From Fibrobacter sp. (GTDB lineage Bacteria > Fibrobacterota > Fibrobacteria > Fibrobacterales > Fibrobacteraceae), in NCBI GenBank assembly GCA_024398995.1, contig JAKSIE010000001.1, positions 1 through 64,000 on the forward strand: a stretch of 64,000 bases of DNA. The letters are read 5' to 3'. Each line of letters starts with the position of its first letter. Positions within the stretch are counted from its first letter, which is position 1. Made by a program: the position numbers and the translations under genes. Positions 35,119-43,728 of this stretch are shown one piece after another. The notes below the pieces were generated by a model, which saw only the letters and a program-made list of their open reading frames with translations, was not told the DNA's origin and did no database searches.

Positions 35119-35688
35119 ATGAACTTAAAGATGATGGAAGATGGCTTCAAGATGATTCTTGAAGGAATGGGCGAGGACGTGAATCGTGAAGGTTTGCTGG
35201 ATACTCCCAAGCGTGTTGCCAAGATGTATGCCGAAGTCATGAGTAGTCTTACCGGCGAGCAGAAGGCTGAAGATATCCTGAAGACTCGCTTCCATGAGAA
35301 GTACGACGAGATGATCGTTGTGCCAAACATCTCTTTCACCAGTATGTGTGAACATCATTTCTTGCCCTTTACAGGTAAGGCTCACATCGCTTACATTCCC
35401 GGTGATTGCGTGGTGGGCCTTTCCAAGATTCCCCGCGTGGTGGAATTCTATGCCCGCTTCCCTCAGATTCAGGAACGCATGACTCGTCAGATTGCGGAAC
35501 TGATCCAGAAGGAATTGAATCCTAAGGGTGTTGCAGTTGTTCTTGAGGCTAGCCATATGTGTATGACCATGCGTGGCATCAAAAAACCCGGTGCCACTAT
35601 GGTGACTACCCAGCTGCTTGGACGTTTCAAGACTGACGAGAAGACCCGCGCCGAATTCCTGGCAAGCATCAATGATCGCCTTCGTTAA
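35119..35688 (+). CDS. folE: GTP cyclohydrolase I
   Basis: FolE (189 residues) converts GTP to 7,8-dihydroneopterin triphosphate, the first step of folate synthesis. The zinc and catalytic residues are visible in [20 protein letters not shown] and [44 protein letters not shown] is the conserved core, and the length is normal. It starts 2 bp after argA. A terminator lies about 57 bp downstream. Confidence 0.97.
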   Translation: MNLKMMEDGFKMILEGMGEDVNREGLLDTPKRVAKMYAEVMSSLTGEQKAEDILKTRFHEKYDEMIVVPNISFTSMCEHHFLPFTGKAHIAYIPGDCVVGLSKIPRVVEFYARFPQIQERMTRQIAELIQKELNPKGVAVVLEASHMCMTMRGIKKPGATMVTTQLLGRFKTDEKTRAEFLASINDRLR

Positions 35689-35744
35689 AGGCTAGTAAAG
35701 AATGCTCCGTAAACAAATTGTTTTCGGTTGAAGATTTTTGCAAT

Positions 35745-35774
35745 AACGGCTGGTTAAGTACCGGCCGTTTTTTT
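35745..35774 (+). terminator. Terminator after argA-folE
   Basis: The stem AACGGCTGG / CCGGCCGTT (one G-T pair) around TTAAGTA is followed by seven T. Confidence 0.85.
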
Positions 35775-35796
35775 GTGGTTTGACATTCGTGGGGCT

Positions 35797-35924
35797 TTGT
35801 AATTACAACGTGAATTGTGTAAAAACTTTAGGGATTTTTTGGCTAGTGTCCCAATAATACAAAACACGTACGGTTGTTTATGTGTTAGAAATTTTCGCAT
35901 GCTTGGCCTTGTTGTAATTACAAC
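35797..35924. promoter_or_regulatory. Repeated TTGTAATTACAA palindromes
   Basis: The 12-bp perfect palindrome TTGTAATTACAA occurs at 35797-35808 and again at 35912-35923, the second inside GTTGTAATTACAAC (35911-35924). A degenerate half-site pair (GTTGTAA ... AATTACA) follows near 35943-35975. They lie 160-290 bp upstream of the alpha/beta-hydrolase lipoprotein gene, in a 395-bp AT-rich gap without genes. A dimeric regulator site is likely. Confidence 0.5.
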
Positions 35925-36083
35925 AGGCTGAATTGCCGATTAGTTGTAAATTTTTTTCTAATTACAGATAAATTAATCGTTCTTGACATATTGTCCACGA
36001 GAACTTGTTGTCATGGTGATATTTCGAGTGCGTGGCAAAGTAATTTATGGGTGTATGGGTAACACATAAAAGGAGTAGGACTA

Positions 36084-37193
36084 ATGAAGTCTAAATTTTT
36101 GAAGATGGCGATTGCCGCCGCTGCCGCTTTGGCTTTTGTCAATTGTGGGGAATCCTCCAATCCCGCTGATCCGGGTTCTGATGCTCTTAATTCATCATCC
36201 TCTGCCGAAATCGCTGGTCCTGAGTCCAGTGCCGCTGAACCGCAGGTTGGTGAATCCAGCTCTTCCGTAGATGTTGACGGTCCTGCTGTCGGTGAATCCA
36301 GTTCTTCCGCAGATGTTGCTAGCCCTGTTGTTGGAGTTTCCAGCTCTAGCGAAGAGCCCACTGTTTCTTCTTCCTCCGCGGAACCTGAAGTTCCCAAGGG
36401 AATCTTCCTTGCTAACGATACCGACGAAAACAAGGATTACATGGAAGTAGAATACTTCACTAACACCGGTGATAACGGTGGTGGCGTCCTTGCCTATCCC
36501 AAGCGTCTTTCCGATACCCAGAAGCATGGTGTTGTGCTGTGGGGCCCGGGTGGTGGTGAAAAGCCGGGTAAATATGAAGGTATCATTCGTCGTCTTGCAT
36601 CCCATGGCTTTGTCGTGATTGCTACCAGCGAATCTCCTGATGGCATTGACCGTGGTAAACCCGCTCTTGACTGGCTTGAAAAGAAGAACAATACCCCGGG
36701 CGATCCGCTGTACCAGAAACTGGATATGACCAAGGTGGGAGCCTCCGGTCACTCCATGGGTGGTCTCCAGTCCGAAGAAATGCTTATCCGTGACGATCGC
36801 GTGATTACAGCTGTTTTGAACAATAGTGGTGACATGGGTCATTCTGATGCTACTAGAATTCCCGCAACAAAGACGTTTGCCATTGTCTATGGTGAAGGTG
36901 GTATGGAACGTCCCAATGCCGAAGGTGACTATAACAACCCTGGCGTTAAGGCTCCTGGTTGCCTGATTAAGATGTCTGGTGGTCAGGGCAATGAATGTCA
37001 GCAGGGTGAATGTGGCTGGGGCCACGGTTCTGGTCCTTGGGGTGGCATGGCTGCTACCGTTGCCTGGATGCGTTGGCACCTGGGTGGCGAAGACTTCCGT
37101 AAGGCAGATTTCGTTGGCGCTACCGGTCGATACATTGATGGCGCTATCATTGGCCAACAGGGCAACTGGAAGGGTCAGTGCAAGAACTTCTAG
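36084..37193 (+). CDS. Alpha/beta-hydrolase lipoprotein with Ser-rich stalk
   Basis: A 369-residue lipoprotein. The lipobox VNC gives a lipidated C21. Residues 24-105 are a stalk of repeated ESSSS-type units (GESSSSVDVDGPAV, GESSSSADVASPVV). The alpha/beta-hydrolase domain follows: GVVLWGPGGGEKPGKYEGIIRRLASHGFVVIA resembles the oxyanion region, and VGASGHSMGGLQ holds the nucleophile Ser. WGHGSGPWGGM may supply the catalytic His. Members include poly-ester and acetyl-xylan esterases of the PETase/chlorophyllase-like group. An esterase acting on cell wall esters is plausible; the substrate is not shown. AAAGGAGTAGGACTA precedes the ATG. Confidence 0.75.
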   Translation: MKSKFLKMAIAAAAALAFVNCGESSNPADPGSDALNSSSSAEIAGPESSAAEPQVGESSSSVDVDGPAVGESSSSADVASPVVGVSSSSEEPTVSSSSAEPEVPKGIFLANDTDENKDYMEVEYFTNTGDNGGGVLAYPKRLSDTQKHGVVLWGPGGGEKPGKYEGIIRRLASHGFVVIATSESPDGIDRGKPALDWLEKKNNTPGDPLYQKLDMTKVGASGHSMGGLQSEEMLIRDDRVITAVLNNSGDMGHSDATRIPATKTFAIVYGEGGMERPNAEGDYNNPGVKAPGCLIKMSGGQGNECQQGECGWGHGSGPWGGMAATVAWMRWHLGGEDFRKADFVGATGRYIDGAIIGQQGNWKGQCKNF

Positions 37194-37234
37194 TCTTGCA
37201 TAAGTAGAGTTCCTACATAACACACTCCTTAGGG

Positions 37235-37268
37235 TCCCCGATGTTCGTCGGGGATTCCTTTTTTTATA
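37235..37268 (+). terminator. Rho-independent terminator
   Basis: A 7-bp stem TCCCCGA / TCGGGGA (37235-37254) is followed by TTCCTTTTTTT. Confidence 0.85.
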
Positions 37269-37374
37269 GTTCGCTAGAAATGAACGGCTTGGGAGCCTGT
37301 TGTTTTACATTTTTTATTCTCCACAGGATTGCTTAATGCGGTAATAGGGGCTCGTTATTTTAGAGAAAGTAAAA

Positions 37375-37391
37375 TGTGAGAAAGAGTCACA
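37375..37391. promoter_or_regulatory. CRP-like inverted repeat upstream of glgA
   Basis: TGTGA-N7-TCACA lies 59 bp before the glgA start, close to a TATATAT box at 37402-37408. The spacer is one base longer than the usual N6. A separate perfect 6-bp hairpin (GGCGGC / GCCGCC, 37420-37437) sits in the leader just before the ribosome site. Confidence 0.35.
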
Positions 37392-37449
37392 AAAATTTTG
37401 TTATATATTTGGGGTGTAGGGCGGCCACATTGCCGCCTCTGGAGATATT

Positions 37450-38679
37450 ATGAACGCAGCTATTCTTACTAACGAATTCCCGCCGGAAATCTACGGCGGT
37501 GCAGGTATTCACGTTAAGTTCCTGACCCAGGAACTGGCAAAGCTTTGCCATGTAGAAGCCCGTTGTTTTGGCGCCCAGAATGATGACGCCGACAATATTC
37601 GCGCCATCGGCTTTAGCCGCAAGCTGGGATTGAATCCTAAGGATGACCGCTTCCAGAAGATTTTCAAGCCCCTGGATATCAACTTGCAGTGGGCTGCAAC
37701 TATGGATGATATCGACGTTATCCATTGCCACACCTGGTACAGCCACTTTGGCGGCGTTCTCGCTTCCCGCCTGTTGCAGTGCCCCTTGATTTTGACCACC
37801 CACTCTCTGGAACCGCACCGCCCGTGGAAGGCTGAACAGCTGGGTGACGGCGGCTACGCCATGAGCTGCTGGATTGAACGTACCGCCTACGAAGCTGCCG
37901 ACGGCGTCATCGCAGTGAGCGAAGGTATGAAGCGCGACGTGATGAAACTTTACGGCGTTCCCGAAGATCGCGTGAAGGTGATCTACAACGGTATCGACCC
38001 GGACTTCTACAAACCCACCTTCAGCAACGGCATCCTGGAAAAGTGGGGCGTGGATCCCAACAAGCCGTTTGTGCTGTTCGTTGGCCGCATTACCCGCCAG
38101 AAGGGCATTAGCCAGCTGATTCAGGCCATTCCCCAGATCGACAAGAACGCACAGGTAGTTCTCTGCGCTGGCGCTCCCGACACTCAGGAACTTGCCGACG
38201 AATGCAAGGCCCTCATCGAGGAAGTCCAGAAGACCCGCGAAGGTGTGGTGTGGATTCAGGAACCGGTTCCTCACGAGGAACTCCGCGTTCTCTACAGCCA
38301 CGCAACTGTATTTGCAACCCCGTCTCTCTACGAACCTTTCGGCATTATCAATCTTGAAGCTATGAGCTGCGGTACTCCTGTGGTGGGAAGCGCCGTGGGT
38401 GGCATTCCCGAAATCATCGTGGATGGCGAAACCGGCTTCCTGGTTCCCCTGAAGGCAGTTTCCGAGACCAACTTCGAACCTGCCGACCCCAAGGCATTCC
38501 AGACCGATTTCGCAAACAAGCTGAACACCATTCTGGCTAACCCCGAAATGGCAAAGAAGATGGGCGAAGTGAGCCGCAAGCGCGCTATCGACGTCTTTAG
38601 CTGGAAGGCAATCGCCAAGCAGACCTACGACTTCTACCAGGAATGCATTGAGCGTTACAAGCGCGAAGGCAAGCGCTAA
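37450..38679 (+). CDS. glgA: Glycogen synthase, GT4 family
   Basis: A GT4 glucosyltransferase of 409 residues, matching the actinobacterial-type glycogen synthase group. It extends alpha-1,4-glucan from ADP- or UDP-glucose. The N-terminal FPPEIYGGAGIHVKFLTQELAK is the donor/acceptor loop with the GGAG motif. HCHTWYSHFGG and LTTHSLEPHRPWK follow. The C-terminal domain has FVGRITRQKGI and the E-x7-E motif in PSLYEPFGIINLEAMSCGTPVVGSAVGG. Glycogen storage is a known major trait of Fibrobacter. The ribosome site TGGAGATATT precedes the ATG. Maltose-1-phosphate synthesis (GlgM-type) is an alternative role. Confidence 0.9.
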   Translation: MNAAILTNEFPPEIYGGAGIHVKFLTQELAKLCHVEARCFGAQNDDADNIRAIGFSRKLGLNPKDDRFQKIFKPLDINLQWAATMDDIDVIHCHTWYSHFGGVLASRLLQCPLILTTHSLEPHRPWKAEQLGDGGYAMSCWIERTAYEAADGVIAVSEGMKRDVMKLYGVPEDRVKVIYNGIDPDFYKPTFSNGILEKWGVDPNKPFVLFVGRITRQKGISQLIQAIPQIDKNAQVVLCAGAPDTQELADECKALIEEVQKTREGVVWIQEPVPHEELRVLYSHATVFATPSLYEPFGIINLEAMSCGTPVVGSAVGGIPEIIVDGETGFLVPLKAVSETNFEPADPKAFQTDFANKLNTILANPEMAKKMGEVSRKRAIDVFSWKAIAKQTYDFYQECIERYKREGKR

Positions 38680-38698
38680 TTAGCAGTGGATGAAAAAT

Positions 38699-38908
38699 TG
38701 TAGGCTAGCGTTCGGATGTCGAATCGTTTAGCCTACAAAAATTTTTGTTCATTTATGAATGTGCCTGCGGAATGAAGGAAAATTGTAGGTCATGACTGCA
38801 GTACAGCGAGGTTTAGCCTACACTTCCTCAAAAACGCATCTCATAAAAACAAAAATTTGTGTGTAAAATTGTAGGCTAGACAACTAGTCAACAGGGTGTT
38901 GGCCTACA
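38699..38908. repeat. Three 39-bp inverted-repeat units with constant arms and variable centres
   Basis: Units at 38699-38737, 38784-38822 and 38870-38908 are each exactly 39 bp. Each has TGTAGGCTA (TGTAGGTCA in unit 2) at the left, TAGCCTACA (TGGCCTACA in unit 3) at the right, and 21 bases between that differ in every copy. The starts are 85 and 86 bp apart. The left arm is preceded by AATT each time. Centres contain small palindromes of their own (TTCG-N5-CGAA, ACTGCAGT, ACTAGT). The array fills the gap between convergent glgA and the DsbD-like gene. Confidence 0.85.
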
Positions 38909-38959
38909 AAAAAGAAACCCATTTGCAAGAATCGGGAACCTCGGGGGATTCCTCAGGTT

Positions 38960-40984
38960 TTATTTCCCAGTTATCTTCTCCACGATGCCGCCGGTGGTTA
39001 GCAGTTCCGGCAGTACAATCTGCTTGCTAGCATCGCCCTTGGGGTAGATGGCGTAAGCGGGAACGCCTGACTTGCCGAGGCTTCTGAGGAGTGCATTCAC
39101 TTCGGGTGTTTCGCGGGTCCAGTCCGCCTTGACGCGGGCGACGTTCAGACTGTCCATGGCGCGGGCGAAGTCTTCTCGGCCAATGACGGCGGCTTCGTTT
39201 GCCTTGCAGGTGATGCACCAGTCTGCGGTAACGTCGATGAACACGGTGCGGCCGGCTGCGGCCAGTTCTTCAATTAGGGCGGGACTGTAGCGAAGCCATC
39301 CATCTTCAGTCATCTGTTCTGCCATACGGGCGTCAAAGCGTGCCTGTACCACGGCGTCGTAGCGGTTGCTGAGAACGCCAAACCATATGCCGGCGATAAT
39401 GACGGTTGCTGCTGCAGCTACTCCAATTTCGCGAACAAAGGCGACGCCCGGCGGAGCAATTTTGCCGAGAGCGAAACTTGCGGCGATGGCGAGGGCGGCA
39501 ACAACTGCGAAGAGTCCTACGCCTGTTCCGCCGGCTTGCTCGTTCACGATCCAGAGGAGCCATGCCACGGTGGCAAACAGCAAAACGCCCATGACTTTCT
39601 GCAACTTCACCATCCAGGCGCCGGGCTTCGGCAAGACTTTCAAGAGGGAGGGGAAGGCGCTAACGAGAAGATAGGGGAATGCAAGTCCCAGGCCTGCTGC
39701 GGTAAAGAATAGGAACAGCACCGGAGCGCTGGCGGTAAAGGCGAATCCCATGGCTGTACCCAGGAAGGGGGCGGAACAGGGCGTGCTCAAGAGAACTAGC
39801 AGGGCGCCAGTAAAGAATGCTCCCACAAGGCCGGATTTCTGGCCTGCGGCATCCATCTTGGTGGTGGCGTTCCACGGAAGCCACACCTCGAATACGCCAA
39901 AGAAACTCATGGCGAATGCGGACAGGATAACGACCATGAAGGCGATGAATCCCGGACTCTGGAATTGCATGCCCCAGCCTGCGTTGCCGCCGCTGACTTT
40001 AATGATGGAGACGATGGCTGCCAGAATCCAGAAACTAACCAGAATGCCAGTGGCGGTGCTAAAGCCCAAGGCAAGTAACTTGCCTCGGCTTTCGCCTGCC
40101 TGTTTGATCAGACTGAACAACTTCAGCGAAAGAACAGGCAGAACGCAGGGCATCAGATTCAGGATGACGCCGCCCAGCAAAGCGAATAGCAAAAGCGCCA
40201 AGGTGCCTGCAACGCCTTCCGGTGCAGAGCTTTCGCCGTTTGCTTCCGCGACGAAATTACCAGTAGCGTTTGCCGCAGCAGAATTACCAGCAGCGCTTAC
40301 CGTAGCAGAATTGCCAGTAGCATCTGCAGTTACGGAATCTTCGGCGTTTGCCGCAGCCCACTGAGCCGCAAGATCTAATTCCTTATTTTCAGAATTTGCC
40401 TGTTCGTTTTTTTTTAAATCGGCGCTGCTCTCGCCGCCGTTCATATTGCCCTTCGAACTGCCGAAACGATCGCTCAGCGAAATAGTCTTCTTTGCAGGGG
40501 CCAGACAAATGGAATTGTCGCATGCCTGGTAATGGAAGGTGACCTTGGTTGAGAGGCTGTCGTAACCAGCAGTACTTACACTATCGATGGGGAGTTCCAC
40601 CTGGAAGTTCCCACGGAAAACCAGGTTCTCCAAATCCAATGCCTCGCTGTATTCCTTGATGGGAGTCGGCCACTTGGGTTCCCCAAAGAAAATGCCCTGG
40701 GCTTCCACGTCAATGGAAGACGGCTTCAGAAATTCTTCGGCGGCAATATTGGCGTTGACGTGCCAGTTGTCCGGAATGATGATGTTGACAATCAACTTGG
40801 AGTCCGCTTTCAGCGCGCCAACAGAATAGTCCATCCACATTTCCGGAGGAGGCATATTGTTCATGTTGAAATTCTGTGCGGAGGTTGTCAAGGGCAAGAC
40901 TAGTAAAAAGGCAAGGAACAATGCACTTTGCAAACAATTGTTGGCAAAATTTCTAGAACCCTTTTTTTTCTCATTCATTTTCAT
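38960..40984 (-). CDS. dsbD: Thiol:disulfide interchange protein, DsbD-like
   Basis: A 674-residue inner-membrane protein that moves electrons from cytoplasmic thioredoxin to the periplasm. The signal peptide is about 1-36. The N-terminal periplasmic domain (about 45-170) has the Cys pair in YQACDNSICLAP. A linker of about 80 residues rich in Ala, Asn and Thr contains repeats of AxGNSA. The membrane core has eight or so helices, with the redox Cys in LMPCVLPVLSLK and STPCSAPFLGTA. The C-terminal thioredoxin domain has DVTADWCITCK. All three Cys pairs are present, so it should be active. The start with SD GGGTGA at 40984 is reasonable; a second ATG is two codons inside. Confidence 0.9.
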   Translation of the reverse strand: MKMNEKKKGSRNFANNCLQSALFLAFLLVLPLTTSAQNFNMNNMPPPEMWMDYSVGALKADSKLIVNIIIPDNWHVNANIAAEEFLKPSSIDVEAQGIFFGEPKWPTPIKEYSEALDLENLVFRGNFQVELPIDSVSTAGYDSLSTKVTFHYQACDNSICLAPAKKTISLSDRFGSSKGNMNGGESSADLKKNEQANSENKELDLAAQWAAANAEDSVTADATGNSATVSAAGNSAAANATGNFVAEANGESSAPEGVAGTLALLLFALLGGVILNLMPCVLPVLSLKLFSLIKQAGESRGKLLALGFSTATGILVSFWILAAIVSIIKVSGGNAGWGMQFQSPGFIAFMVVILSAFAMSFFGVFEVWLPWNATTKMDAAGQKSGLVGAFFTGALLVLLSTPCSAPFLGTAMGFAFTASAPVLFLFFTAAGLGLAFPYLLVSAFPSLLKVLPKPGAWMVKLQKVMGVLLFATVAWLLWIVNEQAGGTGVGLFAVVAALAIAASFALGKIAPPGVAFVREIGVAAAATVIIAGIWFGVLSNRYDAVVQARFDARMAEQMTEDGWLRYSPALIEELAAAGRTVFIDVTADWCITCKANEAAVIGREDFARAMDSLNVARVKADWTRETPEVNALLRSLGKSGVPAYAIYPKGDASKQIVLPELLTTGGIVEKITGK

Positions 40985-41034
40985 AAATTATCACCCAACT
41001 GAAAGACCGCTGTCAAAATTCTCGTGTTTTCTAT

Positions 41035-41640
41035 ATGGATAACCAAAGAATTTTTACAGAATCAAATCAAAAACTTGAACGCGTTTGGAAGGAAAACGCA
41101 ACCCAAATCTATAAACTTTGTTCTTGCAGGAGTAATTCTCCCGAGGCGGCTGATGACCTTTTTCAGGATGTTGCCTTGAAATTCTGCAAAAATGCATGCA
41201 CTTTGAATTTGGATGAGCCGATGTATCATTGGTTCTCCGTGGTGGTAAAAAACGCACATCACGATCAGTTCCGAAGGCGGCTCCACGAGACACCATTTTC
41301 CCGCCTTGCGGAGAACGTGGCTTCCTACGATGTTTTTCCAACAACGGCCTCTATTCATTTTAACGATGACTTGAGGCAGCTTCAGGTTGAAAAGGACTTG
41401 GATTACCTTATGTCGGAGTTGTCCGGCATTGAAAAGCGGTCCATTGAACTCACGTATTTCGATGGGTTGTCCTTGGTGGAGGCCAGTGTGCACCAGCGGG
41501 TCTCAAGGCGGGTTTTGGCTAGGAGGCGCCGGGGTGCTTTTTTGAAAATGCAAAAAAAGAGGGAGGATCAGGAAATATTGATAAAAAAGAATGACGCACT
41601 GGCGCAAATTCTGAGTGTGATTACAACGCAGGCTGGTTAA
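41035..41640 (+). CDS. ECF-type RNA polymerase sigma factor
   Basis: A 201-residue sigma-70 family protein of the extracytoplasmic function class. Region 2 is IYKLCSCRSNSPEAADDLFQDVALKFCKN ... WFSVVVKNAHHDQFRRR, with the DLFQDV core-binding helix. Region 4 is LSGIEKRSIELTYFDGLSLVEASVHQRVSRRVLARRRRGAFLKM, a helix-turn-helix. No separate anti-sigma gene with a membrane segment is adjacent. It is 12 bp upstream of a PorZ-like propeller gene and a lipoprotein gene, so the three probably form an operon. The Cys-rich short loop (KLCSC) is unusual in this position. Confidence 0.75.
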   Translation: MDNQRIFTESNQKLERVWKENATQIYKLCSCRSNSPEAADDLFQDVALKFCKNACTLNLDEPMYHWFSVVVKNAHHDQFRRRLHETPFSRLAENVASYDVFPTTASIHFNDDLRQLQVEKDLDYLMSELSGIEKRSIELTYFDGLSLVEASVHQRVSRRVLARRRRGAFLKMQKKREDQEILIKKNDALAQILSVITTQAG

Positions 41641-41652
41641 ATTTCGTAATTT

Positions 41653-43719
41653 TTGAGAGTGAAGTTAATTCCCCGCATTCTTTTCGTTCTGTTTTTCGTC
41701 TCTCAGGTGATGTCTGCTGAGGTTTGGCAGTCTACGTCCAATCCGTTCCCTATTTATGACGGGGTTCCCTATGGCGAAGGTGTAATGCTCGCAACCGGCG
41801 GTGGCGTTCGTTACAGGGCTTTGAATGCCGATGAAATGTTCCACTCCGAAGATGGCTTGGAAACTTCAAAGATTTTTTCCATTGTCACTACAAAGAGTGG
41901 TATTCTTGCCATTTCTGAATATGGCCAGGTCGCTGTTTTTGAGGATTATAAGAGATCCTGGCGTGTCTTGAATCGAGCTTATGTCTCGAACAAGTCTCGT
42001 ATTGTGGCTGGATCTGTGATTGCCGCAGAATACGTTCTGGTGCTGCCCTTTGAAGATCGTCTCGCTTTTTTTGACTTGCAGAGGGGAACCTCTATCATCA
42101 CAATTAATCGAATTGGTTCCAAGCCCTTGGCTGTAGATGGCGTGACCGGCATGGCGATTCACGGGGATTCCCTTTACGTACGCCTAACAGAAGACGTCTA
42201 TGTGCGAAAGATGAATTGGAATGACATGATGCAGGATTCCCGTTTGAACGATCCGGAATCCTGGAATAATCTTGGCCCTAAGGATATCGACGGCCTGATT
42301 ATGCGTGATTCTGTTTGGTCCATTGATACAAAACATGGTTCCTTTGAAATTACAAGCGAGAGCATCCACTATGTGAACGGCTCTTTGGAAGAAGACCTGT
42401 CCGCTCGTCAAGATATTTCAATGCACTCTTTCTATGAAGTGACGAATTTGCCTAATGGCGGTTTCCTTGCTGCGACTACTTACGGTCGGTTTGGTGCAAG
42501 CGATGCTTCCAATTGGTGGTATTCAAGCCAGGCCTACGAAGGTCATGGAAGTTTTGAAGCGGCTTCTAACTTGCGAATGAAGGTCCTGTCTGCGCTGCCG
42601 AATGGTTATATCTTCTTCCATCCCTGGGGCCAGGGATTCTTTATCTTTGATAAGGATGGCCACGAAATGGTTTATTCGTTTAAACCTGGCGAAGGTCATT
42701 GCTTTGATGAATTTGTGGAAAATTTCCCTGTGGCCTTCTCTTCGATTCCTGCACCGGACGGCTCTGGTTTCTTGACGGCCTCGCTCAGCAATAAAGGCTA
42801 CAGCCTTGTTTACTTTACCAAGAATGGCGAGGTCCATTGCGCCAAGAATATTGGTTCCATGATTGCCGGCGGACCTATGTACGCAAAAATCGAGGAGGAT
42901 GGTTCCTGGGTTGTGTATGTTGGAACAAAGGAAAGCTTTGGGTATGCCGAAGAGGGTGGTCTGGATGTTGTCCGATTCGCTGCACCGAAATCCCATGGTA
43001 ACGAATTGGTCAATGTGAAGGTCAAGTCTGTGGGCGGAATTTATCCGTCTCCTTCTGATGCAGCGTTTGACTCCGTCGGAAAGCGCTTGTGGCTGGTGTC
43101 TTCCTCCACGATCGCTTATTACGATGAGGATGCCGATACCTTGTATTCACCTACGTCCATCAATGGTGTACTTGGTGCTGATTTCACTTCCATTGAGGCG
43201 GATGTACATGGAAACTTGTGGGTCGGTACTTCGAACCAGGGTGTCTACAGGCTCTCCCTTAAGGGAAAGTCTCCGGACTCTTTGTCCACAATCCGATATA
43301 CAACGAAGAACGGCTTGTTTGATGATGATGTGAAGGATTTGGCAATTGACCCGGTCCTTGGAATTGCATGTTTTGCCCATGAGAACGGTATGTCTTGCGT
43401 TAGGCGCAATGATTTGAAAAATTCCAAGGGCAATATGACGGACTCTGCAAAGGTGGATGTGGCCGCCTATCCGATTCCGTTCCGTCCGAAGATTCACCAG
43501 GCTTTCGTCATAGAGAATATTGCTGAAAATGCATCCGTCAGCATCTACAATAGGGGCGGTTCCCTGATCCGCTATTTCCATGGTGAGGAAGTCTATGGCG
43601 GACGCATCGATTGGGATGGCAAGGGTAAAGATGGTAAGCTGGTGACTCCGGGTGTGTATTACTACGTGGTAAAGTCGCCCTCCAAGGTCAAGAAGGGCAA
43701 GTTTATCGTTATCCACTAA
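41653..43719 (+). CDS. Secreted beta-propeller protein, PorZ-like
   Basis: A secreted protein of about 688 residues. The signal peptide is about 1-21 (ends VMSAEVW). The body is made of propeller repeats, some matching two-component-regulator-propeller units: FTSIEADVHGNLWVGTSNQGVYRL and NGLFDDDVKDLAIDP. The C-terminal domain (about 610-688) is a FlgD-like/sorting-type Ig fold: ENASVSIYNRGGSLIRY ... GKDGKLVTPGVYYYVV. This plan resembles PorZ, the surface component of type IX secretion. No ATG fits: starts are TTG 41653 or GTG 41659, and I cannot choose firmly. It follows an ECF sigma gene by 12 bp and precedes a lipoprotein by 9 bp. Confidence 0.6.
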   Translation: MRVKLIPRILFVLFFVSQVMSAEVWQSTSNPFPIYDGVPYGEGVMLATGGGVRYRALNADEMFHSEDGLETSKIFSIVTTKSGILAISEYGQVAVFEDYKRSWRVLNRAYVSNKSRIVAGSVIAAEYVLVLPFEDRLAFFDLQRGTSIITINRIGSKPLAVDGVTGMAIHGDSLYVRLTEDVYVRKMNWNDMMQDSRLNDPESWNNLGPKDIDGLIMRDSVWSIDTKHGSFEITSESIHYVNGSLEEDLSARQDISMHSFYEVTNLPNGGFLAATTYGRFGASDASNWWYSSQAYEGHGSFEAASNLRMKVLSALPNGYIFFHPWGQGFFIFDKDGHEMVYSFKPGEGHCFDEFVENFPVAFSSIPAPDGSGFLTASLSNKGYSLVYFTKNGEVHCAKNIGSMIAGGPMYAKIEEDGSWVVYVGTKESFGYAEEGGLDVVRFAAPKSHGNELVNVKVKSVGGIYPSPSDAAFDSVGKRLWLVSSSTIAYYDEDADTLYSPTSINGVLGADFTSIEADVHGNLWVGTSNQGVYRLSLKGKSPDSLSTIRYTTKNGLFDDDVKDLAIDPVLGIACFAHENGMSCVRRNDLKNSKGNMTDSAKVDVAAYPIPFRPKIHQAFVIENIAENASVSIYNRGGSLIRYFHGEEVYGGRIDWDGKGKDGKLVTPGVYYYVVKSPSKVKKGKFIVIH

Positions 43720-43728
43720 AAAGGTTTT

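Noticed and set aside
38699-38908. CRISPR or integron attC interpretation of the 39-bp units
   Set aside because: The constant parts are inverted arms within each unit, not direct repeats around spacers, and no cas or integrase gene is near. The ends do not match attC core sites.
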